Of a DNA stretch of 64,000 nucleotides, positions 1 to 7,764 are shown piece by piece. The DNA comes from Mycolicibacterium llatzerense (GTDB lineage Bacteria; Actinomycetota; Actinomycetes; Mycobacteriales; Mycobacteriaceae): positions 33,515 through 97,514 of the forward strand of contig NZ_JXST01000025.1 in NCBI RefSeq assembly GCF_000878195.1, written 5' to 3'. Position 1 is the stretch's first letter. Every line of letters starts with the position of its first letter. The notes under the pieces are model-generated. The model was not told where the DNA came from, did no database searches, and saw only the letters and a program-made list of their open reading frames with translations. The position numbers were made by a program, and so were the translations under genes.

Positions 1-1062
1 GAACACCCGCAAGGTTTCGCGCAGGCGGGCCGCCGCCGATGTGTCCTCGGCGAGGGGACCCAGCGTCGCGGCGACGAATTCGGCTGCGCGGTTGGTGTTT
101 TGGGCCGCCAACGCCGTGACCTCGAGGTCACGGAAGAGGGCGACCCGGGCGCCGCCGGGGTGCCCGGCGAGCAGACTCTGGATCGACAGCGCTGCCTCGT
201 GTGAGCGGCGAAATCCGGTGATGCCCGGCCGCGTCGGACCCACGGCGACGCGAATGTGGTTCTGCGCCTGCTCGATTGCCTCCGGTAACGTGTCGAGAGC
301 CGGTTCGGAGCTGCTGCCCAGCCACGCCCACAACGTCGATGGGCCGACGGACAACGTCAACGGCGGCCGGGTGCCCGCGGCCCGCGCCAATGCCGTTGCG
401 GCGGATTCGAGTGCGCCCTGCACATCTCCGTGCGGCGGCGTCCACAGCACCAGCGCGGTGTGGCGCTGACGTAGGTCGTAGCCCAGGCGTTCACCGGCCC
501 GTGTCGTGTCGATGGCGGCCCCGTCGAGGATCAGCCGGATCGTCTCGGCCCGGCGGGCTATCGCGCCGCCGAGCACCTCCTCGCGTTCCCGCTGCGCCGC
601 GATGACGACGCACCCGAGCACGTGATCGACGTAAGCGAACAACCGTTGTGACGACGCCTCCAGTAGTTCCAGCAGGAGCGGACCGACAGGCACCAGCCGG
701 GTCGCATGAGCCATGTAGCGGCGCCACGCCACGTTCTGCCCGCGCCGGTAGGACTGGAACAGCACATCGAGGTCCAGCCCGCGCCGTGCGATGGTCCGGG
801 CGACATCGAGTGCCTCGGGCGGGATGTCGATGGGCGCCATCTTGGCCTCGCGGCGCGCGAATGTCGACAGCACTCGCGCGGCGTTGGCGCGGTTACTGGC
901 CGAGGTGTCCGCCAACACGGCCGCATCGGAACCAGCGGCGGGGGAGAGCTCGATCTCGGCGGCGTCCATCTCGGCGACCAGGTCGTCGAGCTCTGCCAGC
1001 ATCAGTTCGGCGACGTCACCCATGAGGTTGATGACCTCGGGCGATGGTGTCTCAACAGCCAT
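1..1062 (-). CDS. PucR-type transcriptional regulator (partial; C-terminus beyond left edge)
   Basis: A continuous minus-strand frame of 354 codons starts with ATG at 1062 (MAVETPSPEVINLMGDVAEL) and runs off the left edge without a stop. The N-terminal half is helical and resembles the RsbRD/sensor region of PucR regulators, with an RRGLDLDVLFQSYRRGQ segment. The visible part ends in the GGDEF-like central region that normally precedes the PucR C-terminal helix-turn-helix, which is outside the window. It is divergent from the MymA-like monooxygenase operon, with 125 bases between the starts, so it is a plausible local regulator of that operon; M. tuberculosis mymA uses an AraC-type regulator (VirS) instead. 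Family assignment is by overall pattern and the DNA-binding domain is not seen. Confidence 0.75.
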   Translation of the reverse strand, partial: MAVETPSPEVINLMGDVAELMLAELDDLVAEMDAAEIELSPAAGSDAAVLADTSASNRANAARVLSTFARREAKMAPIDIPPEALDVARTIARRGLDLDVLFQSYRRGQNVAWRRYMAHATRLVPVGPLLLELLEASSQRLFAYVDHVLGCVVIAAQREREEVLGGAIARRAETIRLILDGAAIDTTRAGERLGYDLRQRHTALVLWTPPHGDVQGALESAATALARAAGTRPPLTLSVGPSTLWAWLGSSSEPALDTLPEAIEQAQNHIRVAVGPTRPGITGFRRSHEAALSIQSLLAGHPGGARVALFRDLEVTALAAQNTNRAAEFVAATLGPLAEDTSAAARLRETLRVF

Positions 1063-1187
1063 CAACGAAGTATGCGCCCGCACATATCGCAAGGCGAGTA
1101 CTGGGCCGTCGCACCTGTCACGTGTCCGGCGGCGTCCATAGCGTGAGTGCCGTCACAGGAAGCCGTCCACCCGTCAGGAGCCACACA

Positions 1188-2693
1188 GTGTCAGTCACCT
1201 CAGCTACCTCAGCGCAGCGGTCAGCGACGCGGGATGTCGACGTATTGATCATCGGCGCCGGCATCTCCGGCATCGGCGCGGCGTACCACCTGAAGGCGAA
1301 CCGCCCGGGCACGTCGTTCCTGGTCCTGGAGGGGAGGGACGCCATCGGCGGCACCTGGAGCCTGCACAAATACCCGGGCATCCGCTCCGACTCCGACATG
1401 CCCACTTTCGGGTTCGGCTTCAAACCCTGGACGCACCGCAAGTCGATCGCCGACGGCCACATCATCCTGGACTACCTGCAGCAGGCCGTCGACGAGAACG
1501 GGCTCGACGAGCACATCCGGTTCGGCCAGCGGGTGCAGAACGCGAACTTCGATACAGACACCGGACGGTGGACCGTCACCACCACGAGCGGCGGGGAGAC
1601 GACGGCGTTCACCGGTCGCTTCCTGTTCCTGGGCACCGGGTACTACGACTATGAGAAGCCGTTCATGCCGGACTTTCCCGGCAAGGACGACTTCGCGGGC
1701 CCGGTGATCCACCCGCAGCTCTGGCCGGAGGACCTGGACTACGCCGGCAAGAAGGTCGTCGTGATCGGCAGTGGTGCAACGGCGGTCACCCTGATCCCGT
1801 CGATGGTGGACAAGGCCGGCCACATCACCATGCTGCAGCGGTCCCCGAGTTACGTGTTGTCGGTACCGGCAGCTGATCCGATCACCAACGCGCTGAACAC
1901 GGTGCTGGGCCATGAGCGCGCGTACCCGATCGTGCGGCGGAAGAACATCGCGACGGCTCGCGGGCTGTTCAAGCTCTGCCAGAAGTACCCGGCCGTGATG
2001 CGAAAGCTGTTGATCGCCAACGTTGCCCGACAGTTGCCCAAGGGCTTCGACGTCGACACGCACTTCACGCCGCGGTACAACCCGTGGGAGCAGCGCCTGG
2101 CCATGGTGCCCGACGGCGACCTGTTCAAAGCGGTCAAGTCTGGCAAGGCGTCGGTGGTCACCGACCAGATCGAGCGGTTCACCAAGCGCGGCATCGTGTT
2201 GCAGTCCGGCCAGGAGCTGGAGGCCGACATCATTGTCACCGCAACGGGTTTGAACATGTCGCTCTTCGGAAAGATCGCGTTGAGCGTCGACGGTCAGGTG
2301 CTCAACATGCCGGATCACACGGTGTACAAGGCCATGATGGTTTCCGACGTGCCGAACATGGCATTCGCGATGGGCTACACCAACATCGCCTGGACGCTGA
2401 AGGTCGATCTGGTCTGTGAGCACTTCTGCCGGCTGCTGGACCATATGGACACCCACGGACACGACGTCGTCGTCCCGGTGCCGGAGAACCCCGACATGGA
2501 GCGCGGCCTGCTGATGGACCTGTCGTCGGGCTATGTCCAGCGTGGCATTGCGCAGTTCCCCCGGGGCGGGGACAGCGGTTCGTGGTTGTTCAAGCACGCG
2601 TACGAGATGGATGCCGAGCGGCTGCGCAGTGGCCCCGTCGAGGACCCCGGCCTGCGGTTCTCGTCGGTCAAGACCGTCGCGTACGCCTCGTAG
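1188..2693 (+). CDS. FAD-dependent Baeyer-Villiger-type monooxygenase, MymA-like
   Basis: The protein has 501 residues. GTG at 1188 is chosen because a TCAGGAG ribosome site lies 7 bases upstream; an upstream ATG at 1044 in the same frame would overlap the divergent regulator. It has an N-terminal FAD-binding GAGISG (residues 23-28), the Baeyer-Villiger fingerprint FxGxxxHxxxWP (FAGPVIHPQLWP, about 169-180) and a second dinucleotide motif GSGATA (about 194-199) for NADPH. Length and motifs fit the MymA (Rv3083) group, flavin monooxygenases linked to envelope lipid modification. It is followed 12 bases later by an alpha/beta hydrolase and then by an AdhD-like dehydrogenase, a shortened version of the M. 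tuberculosis mymA cluster. The in vivo substrate is unknown. Confidence 0.88.
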   Translation: MSVTSATSAQRSATRDVDVLIIGAGISGIGAAYHLKANRPGTSFLVLEGRDAIGGTWSLHKYPGIRSDSDMPTFGFGFKPWTHRKSIADGHIILDYLQQAVDENGLDEHIRFGQRVQNANFDTDTGRWTVTTTSGGETTAFTGRFLFLGTGYYDYEKPFMPDFPGKDDFAGPVIHPQLWPEDLDYAGKKVVVIGSGATAVTLIPSMVDKAGHITMLQRSPSYVLSVPAADPITNALNTVLGHERAYPIVRRKNIATARGLFKLCQKYPAVMRKLLIANVARQLPKGFDVDTHFTPRYNPWEQRLAMVPDGDLFKAVKSGKASVVTDQIERFTKRGIVLQSGQELEADIIVTATGLNMSLFGKIALSVDGQVLNMPDHTVYKAMMVSDVPNMAFAMGYTNIAWTLKVDLVCEHFCRLLDHMDTHGHDVVVPVPENPDMERGLLMDLSSGYVQRGIAQFPRGGDSGSWLFKHAYEMDAERLRSGPVEDPGLRFSSVKTVAYAS

Positions 2694-2705
2694 GGAGATA
2701 GCGTC

Positions 2706-3653
2706 ATGAAACAGCTCTACTTCTACAGTCACGGAGTGCGGTGCGCCGCTTGGCATCTGCCCGCTGCCACCGATGCGCTGGCCGGTGAGTCCGGCCGGCC
2801 GTGTGTGGTGATGGCGCACGGCTTCAGCGGCACGAAGGACACCGCGCTGCTCAGCTTCGCCGAGCCCTTCGCCGCTGCGGGTCTCGACGTCTTGGTGTTC
2901 GACTACCGGGGCTTCGGTGAGTCCGAAGGCGTTCCCCGGCAGTATGTTTCGATCGGCCGGCAGCGGCAGGACTACCACGCCGCCATCGCTGCGGCGCGGC
3001 AGCTGCCCGGCGTGGACCCGGATCGGATCGTGCTGTGGGGCACCTCCTACGCCGGCGGTCACGTCATCGCCGTGGCCGCCCGGGACCAGCGCATCGCGGC
3101 CGTCATCTCCATGAATCCCGCGGTCGACGGCCTGGCCACGCTGGCCCACCTGGTCCGCACCTGCGGCGCCGGCTATCTGATGCGCGCCAGCACGAATGCC
3201 GTGCGGGACATGGTTGGCAGCGCACTCGGGCGACCATCGCACATGGTGCCGGTGGTGGGGAAGCCCGGATCGCACGCGGTGATCGCGACGTCGGGTTCCG
3301 CAGAAGCCTGGCTCCCTCTGGCCGGGGCGACGTGGCGCAACGAGGTCCGCGGGCGGCACGCGCTCGGAGTCGCGTTCAACCGCCCGATCACGAAAGCCGG
3401 GAAGTTGACGTGCCCGATCCTGGTACAGCCCGGCACCGACGACCGCATCGCGCCGGCGGCAGCGGCCCGAAAGGCGGCTCGTCGCGCCGGCTACTGGGCG
3501 CAGCTGCGCGAGTACCCCGCAGACCATCTCGACTTCTACGACGGTCCGTGGCAACAGCGGGCTTTGGCCGATCAGCTCGACTTCCTCAAGCGCGATCTGG
3601 CGCCAGTGCAGGGACATCAGCACGGCCACCCGCTCGAAACCCACTCAGCCTGA
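2706..3653 (+). CDS. alpha/beta hydrolase
   Basis: A 315-residue alpha/beta hydrolase. The N-terminal part shows the oxyanion-type HGFSGTKD turn. The nucleophile elbow is GTSYAG, with Ser114. Asp245 (GTDDRIAP) and His274 (ADHLDFYDG) sit where the rest of the catalytic triad is expected. The overall pattern resembles S15/CocE-like and small serine-hydrolase families rather than LipR, which occupies this position in the M. tuberculosis mymA cluster. It lies 12 bases after the monooxygenase stop and 13 bases before the alcohol dehydrogenase, so cotranscription is likely. A monooxygenase, esterase and dehydrogenase in series suggest conversion of a ketone or ester to alcohol and aldehyde; this is inference. 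Confidence 0.85.
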   Translation: MKQLYFYSHGVRCAAWHLPAATDALAGESGRPCVVMAHGFSGTKDTALLSFAEPFAAAGLDVLVFDYRGFGESEGVPRQYVSIGRQRQDYHAAIAAARQLPGVDPDRIVLWGTSYAGGHVIAVAARDQRIAAVISMNPAVDGLATLAHLVRTCGAGYLMRASTNAVRDMVGSALGRPSHMVPVVGKPGSHAVIATSGSAEAWLPLAGATWRNEVRGRHALGVAFNRPITKAGKLTCPILVQPGTDDRIAPAAAARKAARRAGYWAQLREYPADHLDFYDGPWQQRALADQLDFLKRDLAPVQGHQHGHPLETHSA

Positions 3654-3666
3654 AAGGAATTCCCCC

Positions 3667-4773
3667 ATGAAGACCACTGCAGCCGTACTGCTGGAGCCGG
3701 GCAAGCCCTTCGAGATCATGGAACTCGAGCTCGACGGACCCGGGCCGGGTGAGGTGTTGATCAACTACACCGCCGCGGGACTGTGTCACTCCGACCTGCA
3801 CCTGTCCGACGGTGATCTGCCACCCCGCTATCCCATCGTCGGTGGGCACGAGGGCGCCGGCATCATCGAGGACGTCGGCCCCGGCGTCACCAAGGTCAAG
3901 CCCGGCGACCACGTCGTGTGTAGCTTCATTCCGAGCTGTGGCCATTGCCGGTACTGCTCGACCGGTCGGCAGGCCCTCTGCGACATGGGCGCCACCATTC
4001 TCGAGGGCTCCATGCCCGACGGCTCGTTCCGATTCCACCAGGGCGGTACGGATTTCGGCGCCATGTGCATGCTGGGCACGTTCGCCAAGAAGGCCACCAT
4101 CTCGCAGTACTCGGTGGTCAAGGTCGACGACTGGCTGCCGCTGGAGACCGCGGTCCTGGTGGGCTGCGGCGTCCCGACCGGATGGGGCGGTGCCACCTAT
4201 GCGGGCAACGTGCGGCCGGGCGACATCACCGTCGTGTACGGCATCGGCGGCATCGGCATCAACGCCGTCCAGGGTGCCGCGCACGCCGGCGCGAAATACA
4301 TTGTGGCCGTGGACCCGGTGGCGTTCAAACGCGATACTGCGCTGAAATTCGGTGCGACACATGTGTTTGCGAGCGCCGAGGCCGCGGCCGAGAAGATCAA
4401 CGAACTGTCCTGGGGACAAGGCGCCGACCAGGCCATCATCTGCGTCGGAACAGTCGACGAGGACGTCGTCACATCCGCATTCCACGCCATCGGCAAGGGC
4501 GGGACGGTCGTCGTCATCGGTATGGCCAACCCCGAGAAGCTGACGATTCATGTCTCGGGCCTGGAACTGACCCTGTTCGAGAAGACCATTCGCGGCTCGT
4601 TGTTCGGCTCGGCCAACCCGCAGTACGACATCATCCGGCTGCTCCGGCTCTACAACGACGGCCAGCTCCAGCTCGACGACCTGGTGACCACGAAGTACAC
4701 CCTCGAAGAGGTCAACCAGGGCTACCAGGACCTCCGAGAAGGCAAGAACATTCGCGGGATCATCGTGCACTGA
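3667..4773 (+). CDS. adhD: zinc-dependent alcohol dehydrogenase, AdhD-like (NDMA-type)
   Basis: 368 residues, the same length as M. tuberculosis AdhD (Rv3086). Catalytic zinc ligands are Cys40 (CHSDLH), His61-Glu62 (GGHEGAG) and Cys167. The structural zinc loop has Cys91, Cys94, Cys97 and Cys105. A Rossmann GIGGIG (192-197) binds NAD. The MDR class III/NDMA-type pattern fits mycobacterial AdhD, encoded in the mymA cluster together with the monooxygenase. A ribosome site AAGGAA precedes the ATG. The next gene begins 25 bases after the stop, so transcription may run on into the Lgt-like gene. Confidence 0.88.
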   Translation: MKTTAAVLLEPGKPFEIMELELDGPGPGEVLINYTAAGLCHSDLHLSDGDLPPRYPIVGGHEGAGIIEDVGPGVTKVKPGDHVVCSFIPSCGHCRYCSTGRQALCDMGATILEGSMPDGSFRFHQGGTDFGAMCMLGTFAKKATISQYSVVKVDDWLPLETAVLVGCGVPTGWGGATYAGNVRPGDITVVYGIGGIGINAVQGAAHAGAKYIVAVDPVAFKRDTALKFGATHVFASAEAAAEKINELSWGQGADQAIICVGTVDEDVVTSAFHAIGKGGTVVVIGMANPEKLTIHVSGLELTLFEKTIRGSLFGSANPQYDIIRLLRLYNDGQLQLDDLVTTKYTLEEVNQGYQDLREGKNIRGIIVH

Positions 4774-4798
4774 CCATTCCTGCAGGTAGGTTGCCATT

Positions 4799-5599
4799 GT
4801 GATCCCGCAATGGCAGATCGGACCGGTGCAGGTGCCGGTACACGGTTTGTTCGTGGGGCTGGGCGTGCTGGCTGCCGTGCTCGTGTTCGTCCACGAGGCG
4901 CGTCGCCGCGGCGCGGTGAACGAACAGTCGCTGGTGGCCGTCACCGGCGCCCTCGTCGGCGGGGCGATCGGGATGCGCCTGTCGGGCCTGACGCGCCACC
5001 TCGATTTCAGTGCCAACCCCACCGTCGAGCAGGCGTGGGAGTACGGCTCCAAGAGCATCCTCGGCGGGCTGCTCGGCGCCTACGTGGGCGTGCTGATCGC
5101 CAAACGCCTCGGCGGGTATCGCGGCAAGACCGGCGACCTGTTCGCGCCGGCGGTCGCCTTGGGGATGGCGATCGGCAGAATCGGCTGCCTGCTGACCGAG
5201 GCGCCCGGACGCCCGACGACGCTGCCGTGGGGTGTGCACGCCCCGGCGAGCACCCCCGAATGTCCGGGCTGCCTGGCCGGGCTGGCCATGCATCCGTCGT
5301 TTGCGTACGAAATCGTGTTCCAGTTGGCGGCTTTCGCCGTGCTCATGTGGCTGCGGCCCCGCATCACCCATCCCGGCGAGTTGTTCGTCATCTACGTGGC
5401 GGCCTACGCGGTGTTCCGTTTCTTCGTGGAGTTCGTGCGTGCCAACGAGACGGTGTGGCTGGATCTCACCCGGCCCCAATGGTTCTTGCTGCCGTCCTTG
5501 GCGCTCTTGGGTTTTCGGGTATGGCGTGGCTATCGCCGTGGCTACTACCGGATTTCGTCTGCAGACAGGGAGGACGACCGTGTCCCAGCCGCCAATTGA
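4799..5599 (+). CDS. Lgt-like polytopic membrane protein (prolipoprotein diacylglyceryl transferase family, probably not a true Lgt)
   Basis: 266 residues with about six or seven hydrophobic segments and the Lgt fold signature. Conserved elements are GRIG (126-129) followed by Glu134, HPSFAYE (165-171, matching the HPxxxYE of Lgt) and RFFVEFVR (207-214, matching the C-terminal arginine-glutamate site). Two important positions differ from typical Lgt: the FHGGL histidine is replaced (SILGGLLG, 86-93), and the GNF asparagine after GR is Cys130. The signature loop is also about one residue short. A housekeeping lgt is expected elsewhere in the genome, so this looks like a divergent paralogue. 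Start GTG at 4799. The downstream YPQ-repeat gene overlaps its 3' end by 20 bases. Confidence 0.82.
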   Translation: MIPQWQIGPVQVPVHGLFVGLGVLAAVLVFVHEARRRGAVNEQSLVAVTGALVGGAIGMRLSGLTRHLDFSANPTVEQAWEYGSKSILGGLLGAYVGVLIAKRLGGYRGKTGDLFAPAVALGMAIGRIGCLLTEAPGRPTTLPWGVHAPASTPECPGCLAGLAMHPSFAYEIVFQLAAFAVLMWLRPRITHPGELFVIYVAAYAVFRFFVEFVRANETVWLDLTRPQWFLLPSLALLGFRVWRGYRRGYYRISSADREDDRVPAAN

Positions 5600-6029
5600 G
5601 TATCCCGACGATGAGCCCGGCGATGGCGTTCCGCCCGGTCAGAATCCGCAGTACCCCCAGTACCCGCAATACCCCCAGTATCCGCCGCAGTACCCGCAAT
5701 ACCCGCCGCCGTATCCGCAGTACGGCTATCCGCCGCCGAAGCCCAACGCGGTGTCGGTCGGCGCCGCGATCGGCGGGGTTTTCATGTTTCCGGTGCTGAA
5801 CTTCGGTATCGGGATCGTCACGGTGATGCTTTCGGACCAGGGGAAGATGACGGTCGGGTTGGGCGCCGCGCTGCTGGCTCTGGTCACTTTCGGTGCTGGG
5901 TTTGCGCTGTGGAAGTCGGGCAGCCCGGTGCCCAAAGGGCTCGGTCTCGGCTTGATGATCGGCTGGGCGCTCACCTCGATCCTGACTGTCGGCTTCTGCA
6001 CCGGCCTGAACCCCACGATGTACACATGA
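5580..6029 (+). CDS. small membrane protein with YPQ-rich N-terminal repeat
   Basis: 149 residues, start GTG at 5580. A strong GGGAGG ribosome site at 5568-5573 sets this start, even though it overlaps the end of the Lgt-like gene by 20 bases. Residues about 22-57 are tandem Tyr-Pro-Gln/Pro units (PQYPQYPQYPQYPPQYPQ), followed by three hydrophobic segments (VGAAIGGVFMFPVLNFGIGI, VGLGAALLALVTFGAGFALW and LGLGLMIGWALTSILTVGF) that should span the membrane. The layout, a cytoplasmic or exposed Pro/Tyr/Gln-rich tail plus short membrane anchors, is common in actinobacterial envelope proteins of unknown role. Its stop overlaps the radical SAM start (ATGA at 6026-6029), so the two are translationally coupled. 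Function unknown. Confidence 0.85.
   Translation: MSQPPIEYPDDEPGDGVPPGQNPQYPQYPQYPQYPPQYPQYPPPYPQYGYPPPKPNAVSVGAAIGGVFMFPVLNFGIGIVTVMLSDQGKMTVGLGAALLALVTFGAGFALWKSGSPVPKGLGLGLMIGWALTSILTVGFCTGLNPTMYT
5646..5737 (+). repeat. tandem repeat encoding the YPQ-rich tail
   Basis: The DNA repeats imperfect units of the type CAGTACCC(C/G) and CCGCAATAC, with six to eight copies of a codon set for Gln-Tyr-Pro. It lies wholly inside the small membrane protein gene. Such in-frame units can change copy number by slippage, so length variation between strains is possible. Confidence 0.8.
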
Positions 6030-7591
6030 CGTCGGGGATGGGGCTGCGCGGTGACCGGATACTGCGCTACGTGACGGCGTACTGTCCGCGTTGCCACCAC
6101 GAGGTGCCGGAACGGCCGCTGGCCGACGTCGCGCGCCTGGCCGGCCGGCTGGTCGAGCGTGACGAACGGGTGTGGCTGGAGCGAGGCTGCCCGACGCATG
6201 GACTGGTGAGCACGCTGTACGACGAGAGCCCCGAGATTCTGTCGTATCTGGAGGAGTGGACCGCACCGACCAAGTCGCATACCCCTGATGTGGCAGGCAA
6301 TTTCGATCCGATCCCATCCGCATATCTGCGCGGGTTACCGGAGATGCAGACCCAGCACACCTGCATTCTGCTCGAAGACATCGCCGAGGCCTGCAATCTG
6401 CGGTGCCCCACCTGCTTCACCGATTCGTCTCCCGATCTGCGCAATGTGGTTCCGGTGGCCGAGGTGCTCGCGAACATCGACCAACGGCTGGCCCGCGAGA
6501 ACGGGCGGCTGGATGTGCTGATGCTCTCGGGCGGAGAACCCACCCTGCATCCCGACCTGGCCGAGTTGCTCGACGAACTGACCAGCCGGCCCATCACGCG
6601 AATTCTGATCAACACCAACGGGGTTCGGATCGCCACCGACGACAGCCTGCTGGAGCTGATCAGCTCACATCGGCAGCGGGTCGAGGTGTATCTGCAGTAC
6701 GACGGGCTGTCCGAGACGGCCCACCGGCACCATCGCGGAGGTGACCTCCGGAGGCTGAAAAAGCAGGTTTTGCAGCGGCTTTCGGAACACCAGATCTTCA
6801 CGACATTGGTGATGGCCGCCGCGTTGGGTGTCAACGACAACGAGATCGGCGACATGGTCCAGCTGGCGCTCGATACCCCGTATGTCGGCGGCATCACCAT
6901 CCAGCCGCAGTTCGGCTCGGGGCGCTCGGGGAGCCTGGACGCGCTCGATCGGCTGACCCACACCGGCGTGCTGAGCCGGCTCGGCCCGCAGACCGATGGC
7001 CTGGTGACCTGGCGTGACCTCACCGCGCTGCCCTGCTCGCACCCGCACTGCTGCTCGGTCGGCTACGTGTTGCGCGACGACTCCGGGCAATGGCGGTCGC
7101 TGGTCTCGCTGATCGGCCACGACGTCCTCAAGGACCGACTCGGTTTGGTGTCCAACAGAATTGCCGACAGCGAGCTGCCGCACGAACTGCAACTCGCGGT
7201 ACGGGAATCGCTACTGGGCCTGTTGTCCGAGCAGTCGTCGCTGTCGCACCCCGGAATCGGCGATGTGTGGCGAACCATCTGCCAGAACTGCGATCTGGGC
7301 ATGCCGACCCTGCTGGCCCTCGCCTCATCGGCGCTGCCCGGCGGGAAGAACCGGGTGCGGAAGCTGTTGGGGGAGAGGGTGGTTCGCATCACCGTCAAGC
7401 CGTTCATGGACATCTCGACCATGATCGAGGAGCGTCTGGTGCAGTGCTGCGTACACGTCGGAACCCGCTCCAGCCAGGACCAGTGCGCGCCGTTCTGCGC
7501 GGTGCAGGCATGGCCTGCCCTTGGGAGACAACGGATGTCCATCGCAGCGGGTCGCGACTTGGGACGGGCACTGCCGCTCACTGTGGTGTGA
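6026..7591 (+). CDS. radical SAM enzyme of the Tes/MJ0619 (COG1964) type
   Basis: 521 residues. ATG at 6026 overlaps the previous stop (ATGA); an upstream in-frame ATG at 5909 lies inside the previous gene and is rejected. The SAM-cluster motif is CNLRCPTC (Cys123, Cys127, Cys130), followed by SGGEP. Before it is a rubredoxin-like segment, YCPRC (Cys20, Cys23) with GCPTHG (Cys55). After the barrel come extra cysteines: PCSHPHCC (337-343), CQNC (419, 422), QCC (474-475) and CAPFC (487, 491). This layout is that of the archaeal MJ0619/Tes family, radical SAM enzymes that join lipid alkyl chains by C-C bonds. The neighbouring Lgt-like gene also suggests a lipid substrate. Whether it couples acyl chains or does other chemistry cannot be told from sequence. 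Confidence 0.85.
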   Translation: MTSGMGLRGDRILRYVTAYCPRCHHEVPERPLADVARLAGRLVERDERVWLERGCPTHGLVSTLYDESPEILSYLEEWTAPTKSHTPDVAGNFDPIPSAYLRGLPEMQTQHTCILLEDIAEACNLRCPTCFTDSSPDLRNVVPVAEVLANIDQRLARENGRLDVLMLSGGEPTLHPDLAELLDELTSRPITRILINTNGVRIATDDSLLELISSHRQRVEVYLQYDGLSETAHRHHRGGDLRRLKKQVLQRLSEHQIFTTLVMAAALGVNDNEIGDMVQLALDTPYVGGITIQPQFGSGRSGSLDALDRLTHTGVLSRLGPQTDGLVTWRDLTALPCSHPHCCSVGYVLRDDSGQWRSLVSLIGHDVLKDRLGLVSNRIADSELPHELQLAVRESLLGLLSEQSSLSHPGIGDVWRTICQNCDLGMPTLLALASSALPGGKNRVRKLLGERVVRITVKPFMDISTMIEERLVQCCVHVGTRSSQDQCAPFCAVQAWPALGRQRMSIAAGRDLGRALPLTVV

Positions 7592-7764
7592 GGGCTCGGC
7601 ACGCCAACGTTGGTGCTGTGCAGTGTTCGCGGTCCTGACCACAGGGTGATTTTTCGGCCGGATTTTCGCCGTGCGGTCAGGCTCGTGGAGTCGGGGCCAT
7701 CGAAACCAATTGACCTTGAAGCTACGCACGTGGCTACTCGGAAAAGCTCGCCGTGACTACCGGG

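Noticed and set aside
1221..3644. Very long minus-strand open frame (807 codons) across the monooxygenase and hydrolase
   Set aside because: It is antisense to two genes with clear motifs, reads Arg/His/Gly-rich without domains, and reflects high third-position G+C.
5646..5737. Possible CRISPR-like repeat array
   Set aside because: The units are adjacent, without spacers, and in frame within a protein gene.
5909..6025. Longer start of the radical SAM gene
   Set aside because: It would lie within the YPQ protein gene; ATG 6026 overlaps its stop as ATGA and precedes the conserved part.
7592..7764. RNA gene or terminator in the gap after the radical SAM gene
   Set aside because: Only a 10-base palindrome CCAACGTTGG and a weak CCTGACC/GGTCAGG pair with a long loop are seen; no tRNA-like or strong stem structure.
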